A stretch of 64,000 bases of DNA from Branchiostoma floridae. Its lineage: Eukaryota; Chordata; Leptocardii; Amphioxiformes; Branchiostomatidae. Of the stretch, positions 1 through 10,625 are shown piece by piece. The position numbers and the translations under genes are program-made. Where the stretch lies: assembly GCF_000003815.2 (NCBI RefSeq), contig NC_049989.1, forward strand, positions 20,136,168 to 20,200,167, given 5' to 3'. Position 1 is the first letter of the stretch. Each line of letters opens with the position of its first letter. Under the pieces are notes generated by a model that did not search any database, was not told the origin of the DNA, and worked only from the letters and a program-made list of their open reading frames with translations.

Positions 1-141
1 GCAACCAGCAAGCCCGGATGATGATGATAGTCGAGCTTGCTGAAGCTCGATGTTTCTGACTTAGGGAGATGAGATGCTGCTTCAGTGACTAGAAGTGATC
101 AATGGCCTTGCACTGAGCAAACCCGCTAAAACAATGTCCAT

Positions 142-2853
142 TCAGGCGTCTGACTCTGCCAGATACACGAGCAGCCTCCTGTTGCCGGTGAAGCCCAGGC
201 GGCCATGTTGGATGTACATGTTGTTCAGCACCAACACGTCACGTCTCTGCATCTGGAAACCCACTGCAGCCTGAAACAAACGAACATTTCTTAAGTATGT
301 TTACTGCAGTTTTCTTTTGGACCATCAGTAATACCTATCTCCTGATTATTAGACATCTTCCTCCGAGCTTCTGACTACTTCTGGTCGCCATAGCTCGTAA
401 CGTCTCTGCATCTGAAACCCAACTGCCACCTGTATAATGTACAAGGTATGCCATGTGTCAATTGTGCTTACTACAAGGCCGGAGTGTTGTATGGTTATTG
501 ACCGGTACACTAATTCTTGTTTATACATTAAACAAACTTGAAGCTACAGATGTCACAGTTCTCTAGTGTGTCAAAACAGGAAGGTAACACAAAATGCTGC
601 TTGTAAACTGGAATGACATTGGATAATCATTCACATGAATATAACTTTATAAATGATTTTATATTGAAGCCAGAATGATATTTAAAGTACAAACTGTTTA
701 AATTCATAGTGAAATACTTTCAAGGCTAGATGTCGCTGCTTACAACGCAGTCACACATACAACAGCGTTCCCAAATACAAAATATTGACATACATGTATT
801 TACATAATTGTATTTTATAAAATTCGATGAAATGATGTAGTCAATTAGCCTGGTACAGTGTATGATAAACGTCGGGGCGAACCATCCGAATGGTACCCAG
901 GCTAATAGTCAATGCCAATTTCTCCATTAGAACAGTGACCCCACCTGCCACGTCACATCCCGTATGTGCTGTAGTACTTCCGGTTCGATCTCCGAGCCGT
1001 CGCCATATTGGGTGTTAGCGTCTGTCATGTCCGGGGGGACGGGTTTGGTGCTGTCGTAGTCGGGATGGGCCGTGAGGAAGTCCGCGTTGTTCACGTGGGC
1101 CTGGTTAAACCATAGCCACTCTCCTACAGCAGACAGAGACGATTTTCATTGTTTGTTTTTTTGGGGGTGGAAATTTTTAGATAATGTCGCCTGTGCATGC
1201 GAAATTTCCGTCAACTGGCAAAGACGAGTTGGTCGGTCTTACATCGAGATACATGCTGTGGACTTTTAAAAAAAATCACTGAAGGCAGAAAAAGAGTGGG
1301 CGTCATCCGGTTGACTCGCCCGAAATATTGATACTAATGATACTAATGATGATGATACTGATGATGATGATGTTGATGATGATGATGATACTGATGATGA
1401 TGATGATGGCATCCCTCCCCCCAAATCACCAACAGAGGACTCCCTCTTTTTAATCTTTTTTTTAACTACTTGGTGAGAGATAGTCATGTAGATGGCTAGG
1501 CTATGCTCGAGAAGGGGTTAAAACGTAACATGTTTTCTGTCGACTACCTACACCCCACACTGAACTTTCGAATCCAATGACGTTGGTTTCGGTGTAGGTA
1601 GTCGACAGGAAACATTTGTCAGGGAGTGAAATCCTGTAATAAATTAACAGTCCGGGGAAAGGGGCTGAAGCTGTAGAAGGACTTTGAGATTTGTATGTGG
1701 ACAGTGCAATGATGTGAGCTAGAGGTGAACCTTAGTTCAATCCGGGACTCTGACGTTGCAAGTTGTCAAACGAAAACTATCGTAAGGACACAATCGTACC
1801 ATAGATACCAAAGTGTGAAAAATAGATCATATACAAAACACACACGATTAGTACTGCATGTATAAGATACTGTTGAGTTTACAATATTTGCCAATGCCTC
1901 ACCTTTATATAGAGTCATGGCGGGTAGATTGTACCACCAGCTGACCGACCCGTCCTGCCCCCATTGCCATGTCATACCCCGCGCACTCAGGTACCGCTCC
2001 ACCTTTTCCCGACTGTCCGTGCGGAACGTCTGTGATAAGAGAAGGGGTCATTTTAAAGAAAAATGTTATGATGTAAGGAATGATGTATATGAAAAACAGT
2101 TTTTGTGTTTTGTGTAAAATTGTTGTGTATGCAAGCTGTGGAACCGTGTAAAGTAGCAAATAAGTTCCACGAAGTCAATACAGAGAGTCCCATACCAGAC
2201 TGGTAACTTTAATGTTATGCTATTGCTGTGCTGGCTTAGAGAGTAAGATTGGGAGAGAGAAAGAGAGAGGGGGGGGGGCTTTTTCTCAGGACTAGCTTAA
2301 TCGATGGCTATCATAGAATACTTTGCCAGGGAAAGGACTTTGCCGACTGATATCCCCGACCATTTTTTTTTGTCGAATTCTACGATCCCCATACCCCCGT
2401 AGGATTAGTCTGGTGGAGGCTAGGACTTATGCTCACATACGCAGTCCTGGTGCACGACTCAAGCATGTTAGTCGCTGAGAGACTCCGAGGCGCTGGAAAA
2501 CCGTAGAAATGGAACAAATCTACGGTTTTCCAGCGACCCGGAGTCTGGTAGAGACTACATGAATGTCCAATCCAAGCAAATGGGGTGCATTTTCAAATAT
2601 GATAAATGATAAGCTTCACAAAACTCGCCTCTCTCCAGGAGTTATACCCATGAAAGAAGTCTCCTCTTTCCGGCATGTACCGGCAGTATCGGATTCCGAG
2701 TTTCCGGAACTTGCCGACGACAGCCGAGTCCAGTTTCCGTAAGATCTGGCGCACGTCCACCATGACGGTTTCCCCGCCCTGGTCCGGCTCGGCAGGCTCA
2801 TGGCAGTAGAATATGATCTGTGGGACATGCAGCAAGACAACGTTAATTGTGAA

Positions 2854-2907
<54 letters not shown>

Positions 2908-4318
2908 AAGAGAGAGAGGGAGAGAAAGAGAGAAGTGTGTGAGAGAGAGGGGGGAGGAGCGAGAAAGTCAATCACTCACTTATTCCTGTCACTCATTTGC
3001 CATCTATGTCACACACGTACACACACATACACACATAGCTATCTTTATCTATCTATCTATCTGAATAAGCTACTAGTAGATAGATAGATAAATAGGTAAT
3101 TTTCTCAATGAAACACGGAGATATAGATTTGGTTGTGTCTGTGTGTGTGTGTTTGTCTGTCTGCGTGTTTGGATTTCTGGATTTTTTTGTCAGCATAACT
3201 CAAGAACCTATGGATGGATTATGATGACATTTGGTTTGTAGGTATGCACTGGGAAGACAAAGGTCATCGATGATTTTGGGCCCTCTGGTATGGGACCGTG
3301 GTACTGCAGGAGAAGTTCTGCTTTTTTACCCGTTTGACCTGGACGTGCTATGGTCGTGATTTCTTGTTAATACATGCACCTTTTCCGGGTAGTAGTTGGT
3401 GTATGCCATCTCGTTGTGAGGTTCTATGGACATGGCGGGGTGCTCTTTACTCGCAGTGTCGACGTTTTCCCCGACGTTGTCTCTCTGAGCGGTTCCCCCT
3501 TCGTATGACATCGGCTTCAGGGACAGATTGTTCACAAACCTGAAATAAGAGTTCGAAGATGTCAGACCTCCGCTATGCATTTACAGTTTTTTCGTATTAA
3601 CATGCACCCTGCGCAAGGCATAGCGTCAGGGCACCATAGCTCACAAATTCAACAACACGTGTACGATGAACAAATACCAAAGGGGCTTTCATAAAAAACT
3701 TCAAAACGCTTGTAAACCCAGCCAGGGCCCTGGTGGCGTTGTAACCCTGTTAACTTTCAAATTGAGACCAATTTTGCAGTGACCTAGATCATACGTACAG
3801 TCATCTAGCCTGGTTACCAAACCCCAGGCCGAAAGATATTTGAGGTTGGGATATGGTATTCAGGCTAACAGTCATCACGCGTTAACGATGTATACAATTA
3901 AAGTCTACACATTTTAAGTCTGTTAATTATGAAAACGCGTCCCCAAAATATGTTACCTTGAAAAGTCTGAGTCTGTACGTAGTGGCAAACCCCGTAACAA
4001 CACGGCACCAACGCCTGTCCCGTCCACAACCTCTCGTGACACACACCGGGCCGCTACCGCCCAGTCCTCGGGCGAGAACTCCCCGCTCCCCGCAGGGACG
4101 TACACGGGCGGGAACCCCTCCCTCGGCGGCTGGAGGAGCTCCGGTACGCCGGGGCTGTCTGAGCCGACCAGGTACCGTCTCCCCCGGAGTCTAACCGGCG
4201 GCAGGCTGCTCCAGTCCACCGAGGTTTCCCGTAGCACCGGTGTGGCCGTAGATCCGACGAAACGGTAGAAACATGAAGGGTAGATGCTTTTCAAGCAGCG
4301 AAGCGACGATCTGATCAT
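142..4318 (-). CDS. TauD/clavaminate synthase-like Fe(II)/2-oxoglutarate dioxygenase, tandem copy 1 (6 exons)
   Basis: Exons in transcript order: 4318-3957, 3539-3380, 2817-2629, 2029-1903, 1123-945, 270-142. They join in frame to 381 residues ending in TGA. The family hydroxylates small substrates using Fe(II) and 2-oxoglutarate. Visible ligands are an H-x-E motif (HNE, H162/E164) in exon 2 and the distal His in the QHGR motif (H361) of the last exon, followed by Arg-rich TGNRR, a candidate 2-oxoglutarate contact. The IFYC...GGET stretch in exon 3 is also typical of TauD/TfdA folds. The N-terminus (MIRSSLRCLKS) is basic and could be a mitochondrial leader. All introns are GT-AG except the one after exon 3, whose homologous donor is GC. 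Exon lengths 2-6 are identical to the downstream-numbered paralogue at 5718-10266. The substrate cannot be told from sequence. Confidence 0.88.
398..436 (-). repeat. Degenerate copy of the start of the last oxygenase exon
   Basis: This intronic stretch resembles the region around the exon 6 acceptor (compare 240-277): both contain ACGTCTCTGCATCTG on the plus strand followed by a diverged AAACCCA..TGC..CCTG. The copy is short and frame-broken, so it reads as a decayed partial exon duplication. Confidence 0.5.
844..907. mobile_element. Short hairpin MITE (TTAGCCTGG... type)
   Basis: Arms read TTAGCCTGGTAC and GGTACCCAGGCTAA and pair with each other. A longer relative with the same ends sits at 13893-14171 and a weaker one at about 3806-3872. 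Confidence 0.5.
1330..1409. repeat. (GAT)n microsatellite
   Basis: Run of GAT/ACT-type trinucleotides in intron 4 of oxygenase copy 1. Confidence 0.9.
1532..1613. mobile_element. Hairpin MITE, about 80 bp
   Basis: The arm TGTCGACTACCTACACC at about 1538-1554 is the reverse complement of GGTGTAGGTAGTCGACA at about 1590-1606, with near-matching extension (TTTCTG / CAGGAAA) outside. No coding capacity. Confidence 0.65.
2472..2556. mobile_element. Hairpin MITE, GACTCC...GGAGTC family
   Basis: Arms containing GCTGGAAAACCGTAGA and TCTACGGTTTTCCAGC are perfectly complementary, and the outer ends (GAGACTCCG / CGGAGTCTGGTAGAGACTA) are near-complementary. A larger relative with the same core is at 12880-13085. 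Confidence 0.7.
2623..2631 (-). other. Candidate GC-AG 5' splice site of exon 3, copy 1
   Basis: On the minus strand the exon ends GAG and the intron begins GCGAGT, where the paralogue has GAC followed by GTGAGT. Using this GC donor keeps exon 3 at 189 nt, the same as the paralogue, and keeps phase 0 into exon 4. A GT nine bases further (after GCG AGT TTT) would also keep frame and add Ala-Ser-Phe, so donor choice is not settled. Confidence 0.55.
2858..2953. repeat. (GA)n microsatellite
   Basis: Long GA-rich run in intron 2 of oxygenase copy 1. Long apparent reading frames across it are low-complexity artefacts. Confidence 0.9.
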
Positions 4319-5717
4319 TTTGGCTGCGGAAGAAAAGTCTCAAATCTGTTTCTCAGCCACCCAGGACTTTGGACAGCCGCGTGCATTAGACAATTACAGA
4401 CAACGCACCTGTCGTCCGTCCGGTTGGTTTACTTCAAAGTAAAAAGAAGACAAAGGAGACTTTTAACGGTGGTACTGGTATTGAATTTTTAACAGTTGTG
4501 TCAGAACACAGCTAACTCACGGTGTCACAACTCATCGGCCACCATTATAGTGGTATCGCTTTTTATTCTGGTTCTCTGAACTATAATTTACATTCCAGTG
4601 GAGGAGCGATTCCAATATCTAGAAGTCTTGACCAAAAGTACCATTGTCACTGGACAAACGAACTAAGTTAAACTTAAAACTCTAAACTTAATGTTCATGT
4701 ATTTTCCAACGCCAGTGACACGAGCAGCCTCCTGTTCAGGGGTGCCTAAGCATTTGCACGAACCCTATGAAATTCGTACGAATATTATGTGATACACATG
4801 AATCACCATGCGAAAACGCACGAATATTATGAAATTCGCACGAATCACTATGTGATTCACACGAGCCTTATGAGATTTGCACGATCCTTATGCAAAAACG
4901 GCGGCCGGGAGGAGGTATGATTTTGAGCGTTTCTACCCATGATATTTATATTTCAAGGCATGGAATGGGCATTTACCGTCGCAAAGATGTATTTGATAGC
5001 CTATGAGTTACTGTTTTGCTTCATTTCGGCGTGTTACATCGTATTTCCGTCGCCGCCGATCGAAGCCGCCATCTTGAAAATCCCGCTCCGTCTGTCACGT
5101 GACCCCGGCAGTGGTTGCGCAATTTCGCATAAGGATCGTGCAAATCTCATAAGGTTCGTGTGAATCACATAGTGATTCGTGCGAATTTCATGATATTCGT
5201 GCGTTTTTGCATAGTGATTCGTGTGTATCACATAATATTCGTACGAATTTCATAGGGTTCGTGCAAATGCTTAGGCACCCCTGCTGTTGCCGGTTAAAAA
5301 CCTTTTTTTTTAAGGAACCACTGTTACTGGACAAACGAACAAACTTAAAACTATAAACTTAAGGTTCATGTATTTTCCAACGACAGTGACTCGAGCAGTC
5401 TCGTGTTGCCGGTTGAAAACCTTTTTTTTTCAAAAGTACCACTGTCACTGGACAAACGAAGAAATTTAAAACTCTAAACTTAAGGTTAATGTATTTTCCA
5501 ACGACAGTGACTCGAGCAGTCTCGTGTTGCCGGTTGAAAACCTTTTTTTTTTTCAAAAGTACCACTGTCACTGGACAAACGAACAAACTTAAAACTATAA
5601 ACTTTTTTAAACGTTCATGTATTTTCCACCGCCAGTAACACGAGTAACCTCCTGCCACTGGTTGATAAACTATTTTTCCAAAAAATAACACTGTCAAAGG
5701 ACAAACAAACATAAGGT
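4319..5717. other. Region between the two oxygenase genes
   Basis: No gene is seen here. It holds the 5' flank of copy 1, then an exon-tail tandem array (about 4630-5720) interrupted by a 546-bp MITE (4737-5282). Promoter elements could not be picked out with confidence. Confidence 0.7.
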
Positions 5718-5720
5718 TCA
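4630..5720. repeat. Tandem array derived from the 3' end of the last oxygenase exon (about 122 bp unit)
   Basis: Near-identical blocks carrying TTCATGTATTTTCCAACG, then AGTGAC.CGAGCAG and TGTTGCCGGT, recur at about 4692, 5366, 5488, 5616 and 5718. The last block is the genuine end of exon 6 of copy 2 (its stop codon plus the [15 protein letters not shown] tail). Between blocks lies a shared spacer with ACCACTGTCACTGGACAAACGAA. The array therefore copies the exon tail plus 3' flank, with decayed coding sequence. The 4692 copy is separated from the rest by a MITE insertion. Confidence 0.8.
4737..5282. mobile_element. 546-bp MITE with long repetitive terminal inverted repeats
   Basis: Ends are CAGGGGTGCCTAAGC and GCTTAGGCACCCCTG. 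The arms extend about 160 bp and are themselves built of a roughly 20-bp motif (ACGAAT..TATG.GAT.CAC) in tandem. It is flanked by a 5-bp direct repeat, CTGTT, matching an interrupted copy of the exon-tail array. No transposase is encoded, and superfamily is uncertain. Confidence 0.8.
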
Positions 5721-8700
5721 TGTATTTTCCAACGCCAATGACACGAGCAGCCTCCTGTTGCCGGTGAAGCCCAGGCGGCCATGTTGGATGTACATGTTGT
5801 TCAGCACCAACACGTCACGTCTCTGCAGCTGGAACCCAACTGCAGCCTGCAGAAAACAAATATAGAAAAGAAAACTTCTAATTTAAAAGTGAACTCCTCG
5901 TTGACATATTAATCTATCTATCTATCTGCTTTTAAATATTCCCCCTATTCTAGTACATGATGCTATCTGGCACCAATGGCTGACTTACGAATCATTTTAC
6001 AGGAGTCACAATATAAATCATTAAAATTGCAATAGACAGAAATCACAGACAGAAATATATACATGGCCACCTTCGGGCAATGTTTAATACAATTTATATG
6101 GCCATTGAAGAATCCTTTTGACATCAGCTCTAACACTTTGGCCATGACTAAATAGTTCTATAGGAGAAGGGCAATATACAATTATATACATGTAGTTGTT
6201 TTGATTGATGCGCATATCAGATATTGTACAAAGAGGGAGATAAATCATTTGAACTTTGCAAATTACACTTTTCAAATTAATCTTTTTCTATATTCAATGG
6301 AAAGAGCTTGAGCCGTGGCATCTATTCCCAAATGGATAGTTGCGGATGATTTCCTATCTATGGAAATCAAGCGAGATTTTTCTGAGCCAATGTCGACAAT
6401 GTGCGAATGTCATTCCTAATGCCAAGTGTTTTTTTTAATATTCATATCTATTTATATTCTTACATATTATATTCATTATATGTAGCTACAATTGGCTACG
6501 TCACCTGCCACGTGACGTCCCGGATGTGCTGTAGTACTTCCGGTTCAATGTCTGACCCGTCGCCATAGTAGGTGTGGAAGGGAGACAAGTGCGCAGGCGT
6601 GGAATGGGAGCTGTTGTACTCCGGATGTGACGCAATGTAGTCGGCGTTCAGTACATTGGCTTGGTTGAACCACAGCCACTCACCTGGTTTGAGAAATGAA
6701 TGAATGAATGGATGGATGGATGGATGGATGGATGGATGGATGGATGGATGGATGGATGGATGGATGGATGGATGGATGGATGGATGAATTTATGTGATTA
6801 ATTCCGGAGAGACCTCACTACATCCATGATACTAGCCTCCATAGCAGGCTCTATTGGCCTTCTTTTGGGTTATTATGGCCTTTTTGGTGATGAATTCTAT
6901 TTATACTGGGTAGCTTTTGCAGCCAACAAAAGGGAAATCATCAGCAAAAAGTGTATCATAACCTCAAGTAAGGCCTAGAAAGACTGATACGGACTGACTT
7001 AGTACTTGATGCCAGGTCAGACATAAAGAATCTTCGTCAACAAAGAACCTAACCTTTATACAGCGTCATGGCGGGCCGGTTGCACCACCAGGACAGGGCC
7101 CAGTCCTCAGCCCACCGCCACGTCATCCCTCGTGACGTCATGTACTTCTCCACGTCATCCCTGCTGTCCGTGCGGAAAGTCTACAGGGATTTGGACAAGT
7201 CTGATCATGGCTAATGAAAGCAACAAATCTCTCACCTCCGTGAAAAATTGGAGCTTCTTGTTTTAGTAATTACTGCGAATTCCTAGCTAGCCTGAGTATC
7301 ATTTCTCGCTAATTCTGCCCATGCATTTTCCTGACAGCCTACGGAGCAACTTTGGACCCGGGCCATGCCAGCCTTCCCATCCTGCTAGTCTCCCTTTCAC
7401 ACCTGGTCACTCCAGGACATTCAATTATGCACAAGACAAGCACAGAAGCTTTTGTAGACTACATGAAGGATAGCCTCTTATGAGGCTAATTGTGGATCTT
7501 AATAAACTGAAACTCAAACAGAACCGAAGCTGAAAACAATACCAGAAGATCGTTTGACGAAGGTAAAAAATCACGTTTTACTTCTTAAGTCGTTTTAAGA
7601 CTTGTGACTTAAAGAGTTCTTTTTTCAGTTGCTGCTCATTAAGCCACGTGTCTTAACCCTATTCAGACCGGGCTTTTTTGGTCATCCCTGGACCGGGGGG
7701 GGGGCTTTTGAGGCCCTCCACTTCTAAGTCCTATAACTCTAAAACGACGTGCCGTAGGGCCACCAAATTTTCAGGACATGACGTCGACATAATATCTGAC
7801 AAGTATGTGACGTTTGACGTTACGTTGAGGTAAGATGACGTAATTATGACGTCATCAATTTGATTATATTGGCCAAACCCATGAAAAAGGGTATTCTCAG
7901 AAAACTTCAAGTTATGCTACAAAAATGTAACAACAAGTGCAGATAACAGAATAATAATGTTTGTTACGCTTTGTGTTGCCAATAGCACCATCGATGACGT
8001 CAAAATGACGTCATAAAATGACGTCATGCACATCTAAGATACGAGTTGGGCTCCACCATATTATATCCACCACCTTGAATTTTTAAAAATACTTTTTATG
8101 CAACAAATAATCACAAAGGGCAATGGAAATAGACTAAATTAATTCATTTAGATGTTTTTTGATGAAAAAATACCAGGTAGTTACAAAATTTAAGGGATAA
8201 TTAGCTGTTATTCTTGATCTGGCCATTCGGTCCGCCATCTTGGATTTTGGGCTGATGACGTCATCAAATTAGCATGATTTATGCATATATAATTATGAAA
8301 AATATGCTAAATAATATAAGATTATATTTATGTAACAAAATCCCAGTAATATAGCAAATAAATGTGAAAAATACATTGTTAGAACCCAAAATAGTGATTT
8401 TTGGCAAAACTGCCTGTCAACAAACGGTTACCATGGCAACAAGAAAAAATGGAAAATTTGTCAAACTTCGTAGAATTGTTGCCAACAATATTTTAGGAAA
8501 ACTTACTAAATTTGGTGGCTCTAGCGTAAGCCGTTCTGGCGTTATAGGACATCGAAGTTAGCGCGGGCCTCAAAAGCCCCCCCCCCCCGGTCTGAATAGG
8601 GTTAAAACAATGGTCATTCGCATGTGAAGAGGGTGACGGTCATGATACAATGGATCCCTAAATTCTCTTTGACTATTCACCAATTGAGTTGCAACTCAGT

Positions 8701-9213
8701 TGAGCTATAGTCAAAGCAATGATCTAGCAAGATGCCTTGGAAGAAAAAGACTCACGTCTTTCCATGAGTTGAATCCGTGAAATGCTTCGGAACTTTCCGG
8801 CAGGTGTCTGTGATACCGGACGCCGAGACTCCGGAATTTGTCGACGACCGACGGGTCCAGTTTCCGGAGAATCTCCCGCACGTCCGCCATGACACTTTCC
8901 CCGCCATGTCCCGGCATTGCCGGCTCCTGGCAGTAGAACAGAATCTGAAAAAAAAAGTTTTTAAAAAATATTATGAAGCTTTCATACTCTATATTTTCAT
9001 GCCCAAAGTTTTAATCAACAGGCTTTTGACTAGGCCTCTAGTCCTTCTCAAGTTGAAATGACCCAAAGTCTATGTCACATGATCTGAATGGGAGTGTGAC
9101 GTCAGCAACGGACCAAAGGTACCGCAGTCTGTATCAGCCCCTGGATTGGTTGAAGGATGATTGGTAGCAAACAAAATGTATTGTACGATGGTGTCTGTGT
9201 TTGTTTGTGTGTT

Positions 9214-9246
<33 letters not shown>

Positions 9247-10266
9247 GTGATTTGGTTTTCAGTCTTAGATACATATGAAAAGTACCTTTTCCGGATAGGG
9301 CTGTGTGTAGGACATCTCGTTGTGCGTTTCCATGGAGATGGCAGGATGTTCTATACTCGCCGTGTCCACGTGATCCGTGACGTTGGTTCTCATCGCGGCT
9401 CCTCCCTCATACGTCATCAGACTCAGCCCGGCATTGCTCACAAACCTACAAAAAAAAGATTCAAAATGAAAATCGTTAGTTAAATACTAACTTAGTATTG
9501 TAATAATAATATCTTTCGAGTTCCCTTAACTTGACATAATTGAATTCCAAAAGGCGCTTCCCATTTCCTGAGACCCACAACGACCATTTTCATAACCTTA
9601 TTTCATTATCATTAATATCAGTTCATTTACATATATTTGTTTATCATTCGTCTGTTCTTTGTATTGTAATAGAAATTGAGTTATCATTACTTATTGACCC
9701 CTGTCGCTTTCCTCAACTCGACCTATACCAAACGAAAAGCGGCCCTGACAGCCGAATATAGCACTATTTGAGTCTAAATAAAGGCACAAATAATTTTTTT
9801 CTGGGCGTGCTTTTTTTATTTTATTTTTTATCATCTCATGATTTTCAACTTGTTTTCTTTTTCGAATTCGTTCTCCAGTCTACCTTGAGAAGTCTGCGGC
9901 TGTATGAAGAGGAAGACCACGGAACAGCACAGCCCCGATTCTTCCATCCACGACTTTCCCGATCACGTCCCGAGCGGCGGCCGCCCAGTCCTCGGGCGAG
10001 AACTCCCCGCTCCCCGCAGGGACGTACACGGGCGGGTACCCCTCCCTCGGCGGCTGAAGGAGCTCCGGTACGCCAGGGCTGTCTGAGCCGACCAGGTACC
10101 GTCTCCCCCGCAGTCTAGCCGGCGGCAGGCTGCCCCAGTCCACCGGAGTTTCCTGTAGCACTGGTGTGGCCGAGGCGACATGAGGTTTGGATGCGAAGGA
10201 GCTACAGCGAAGACGTGAAGCTTGGACTTGCAAGAGCTGGCGAGTCCACCTCTGCAGCATTTTCAT
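5718..10266 (-). CDS. TauD/clavaminate synthase-like Fe(II)/2-oxoglutarate dioxygenase, tandem copy 2 (6 exons)
   Basis: Exons: 10266-9884, 9445-9286, 8944-8756, 7180-7054, 6683-6505, 5846-5718, joining to 388 residues. All introns are GT-AG and phases match copy 1 exactly (2, 0, 0, 1, 0). The iron ligands are again HNE (H169/E171) and the His of QHGR (H368), with TGNRR after it. The N-terminus ([13 protein letters not shown]) is basic and amphipathic, which would fit mitochondrial import; a second ATG lies two codons later. Exon 1 after residue about 35 and exon 6 are nearly identical to copy 1, while exons 3-5 are clearly more diverged, so similarity is uneven along the gene. The two genes lie in direct tandem, so this is a local duplication. 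Substrate unknown. Confidence 0.88.
6695..6786. repeat. (GGAT)n microsatellite
   Basis: Near-perfect GGAT tandem run just outside exon 5 of oxygenase copy 2. Confidence 0.95.
7653..8605. mobile_element. PiggyBac-type non-autonomous element with TTAA target sites
   Basis: A 945-bp body (7657-8601) begins CCCTATTCAGACCGG and ends CCGGTCTGAATAGGG and is bordered on both sides by TTAA (7653-7656, 8602-8605). TTAA duplications and a CCC end are the hallmark of piggyBac insertions. The interior is AT-rich with scattered TGACGTCA motifs and encodes no transposase. Related fragments are seen near 29622 and 44344. Confidence 0.85.
9185..9249. repeat. (GT)n microsatellite
   Basis: TGTGTTTG/TGTGTG run in intron 2 of oxygenase copy 2, upstream of the exon 2 donor. 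Confidence 0.9.
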
Positions 10267-10446
10267 GAACTGCCGAGGAATTAAATTTTAGGTACAGATT
10301 AGAGGTAGAGGACATACAGTCAAAACTGCCCCAAGAAGACCGCACAAGAGACCACTAAAATCTTGTCTATGTCGACAGATGATCACCACTAAGCAGGAGT
10401 CAAAATATCCAATAAAGCGCTAACGTCTACGTCTACTGTATTCATG

Positions 10447-10625
10447 TACAGTAGAAGCCAGTTAATTGCACAACGGATTAACACACACTTCTGTTAACTG
10501 CACGGAATTCCTAAATCCCGAACCAGTGTGATCCGGCTAGGCAACTTCGCATTATTGTACCAGCCGAATAATTGCAAAAAAAATCACTGGCAAATAGGCC
10601 GTGCAATTAAGCGGCTTCTACTGTA
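10447..10625. mobile_element. Hairpin MITE, TACAGTAGAAGCC type
   Basis: Starts TACAGTAGAAGCCAGTTAAT and ends in an inverted version, TTAAGCGGCTTCTACTGTA. The terminal TA on both sides would fit a Tc1/mariner-like TA target. Confidence 0.75.

Noticed and set aside
4939-5163. 74-codon frame in the MITE interior
   Set aside because: Runs into the inverted arm; no transposase or other motif.
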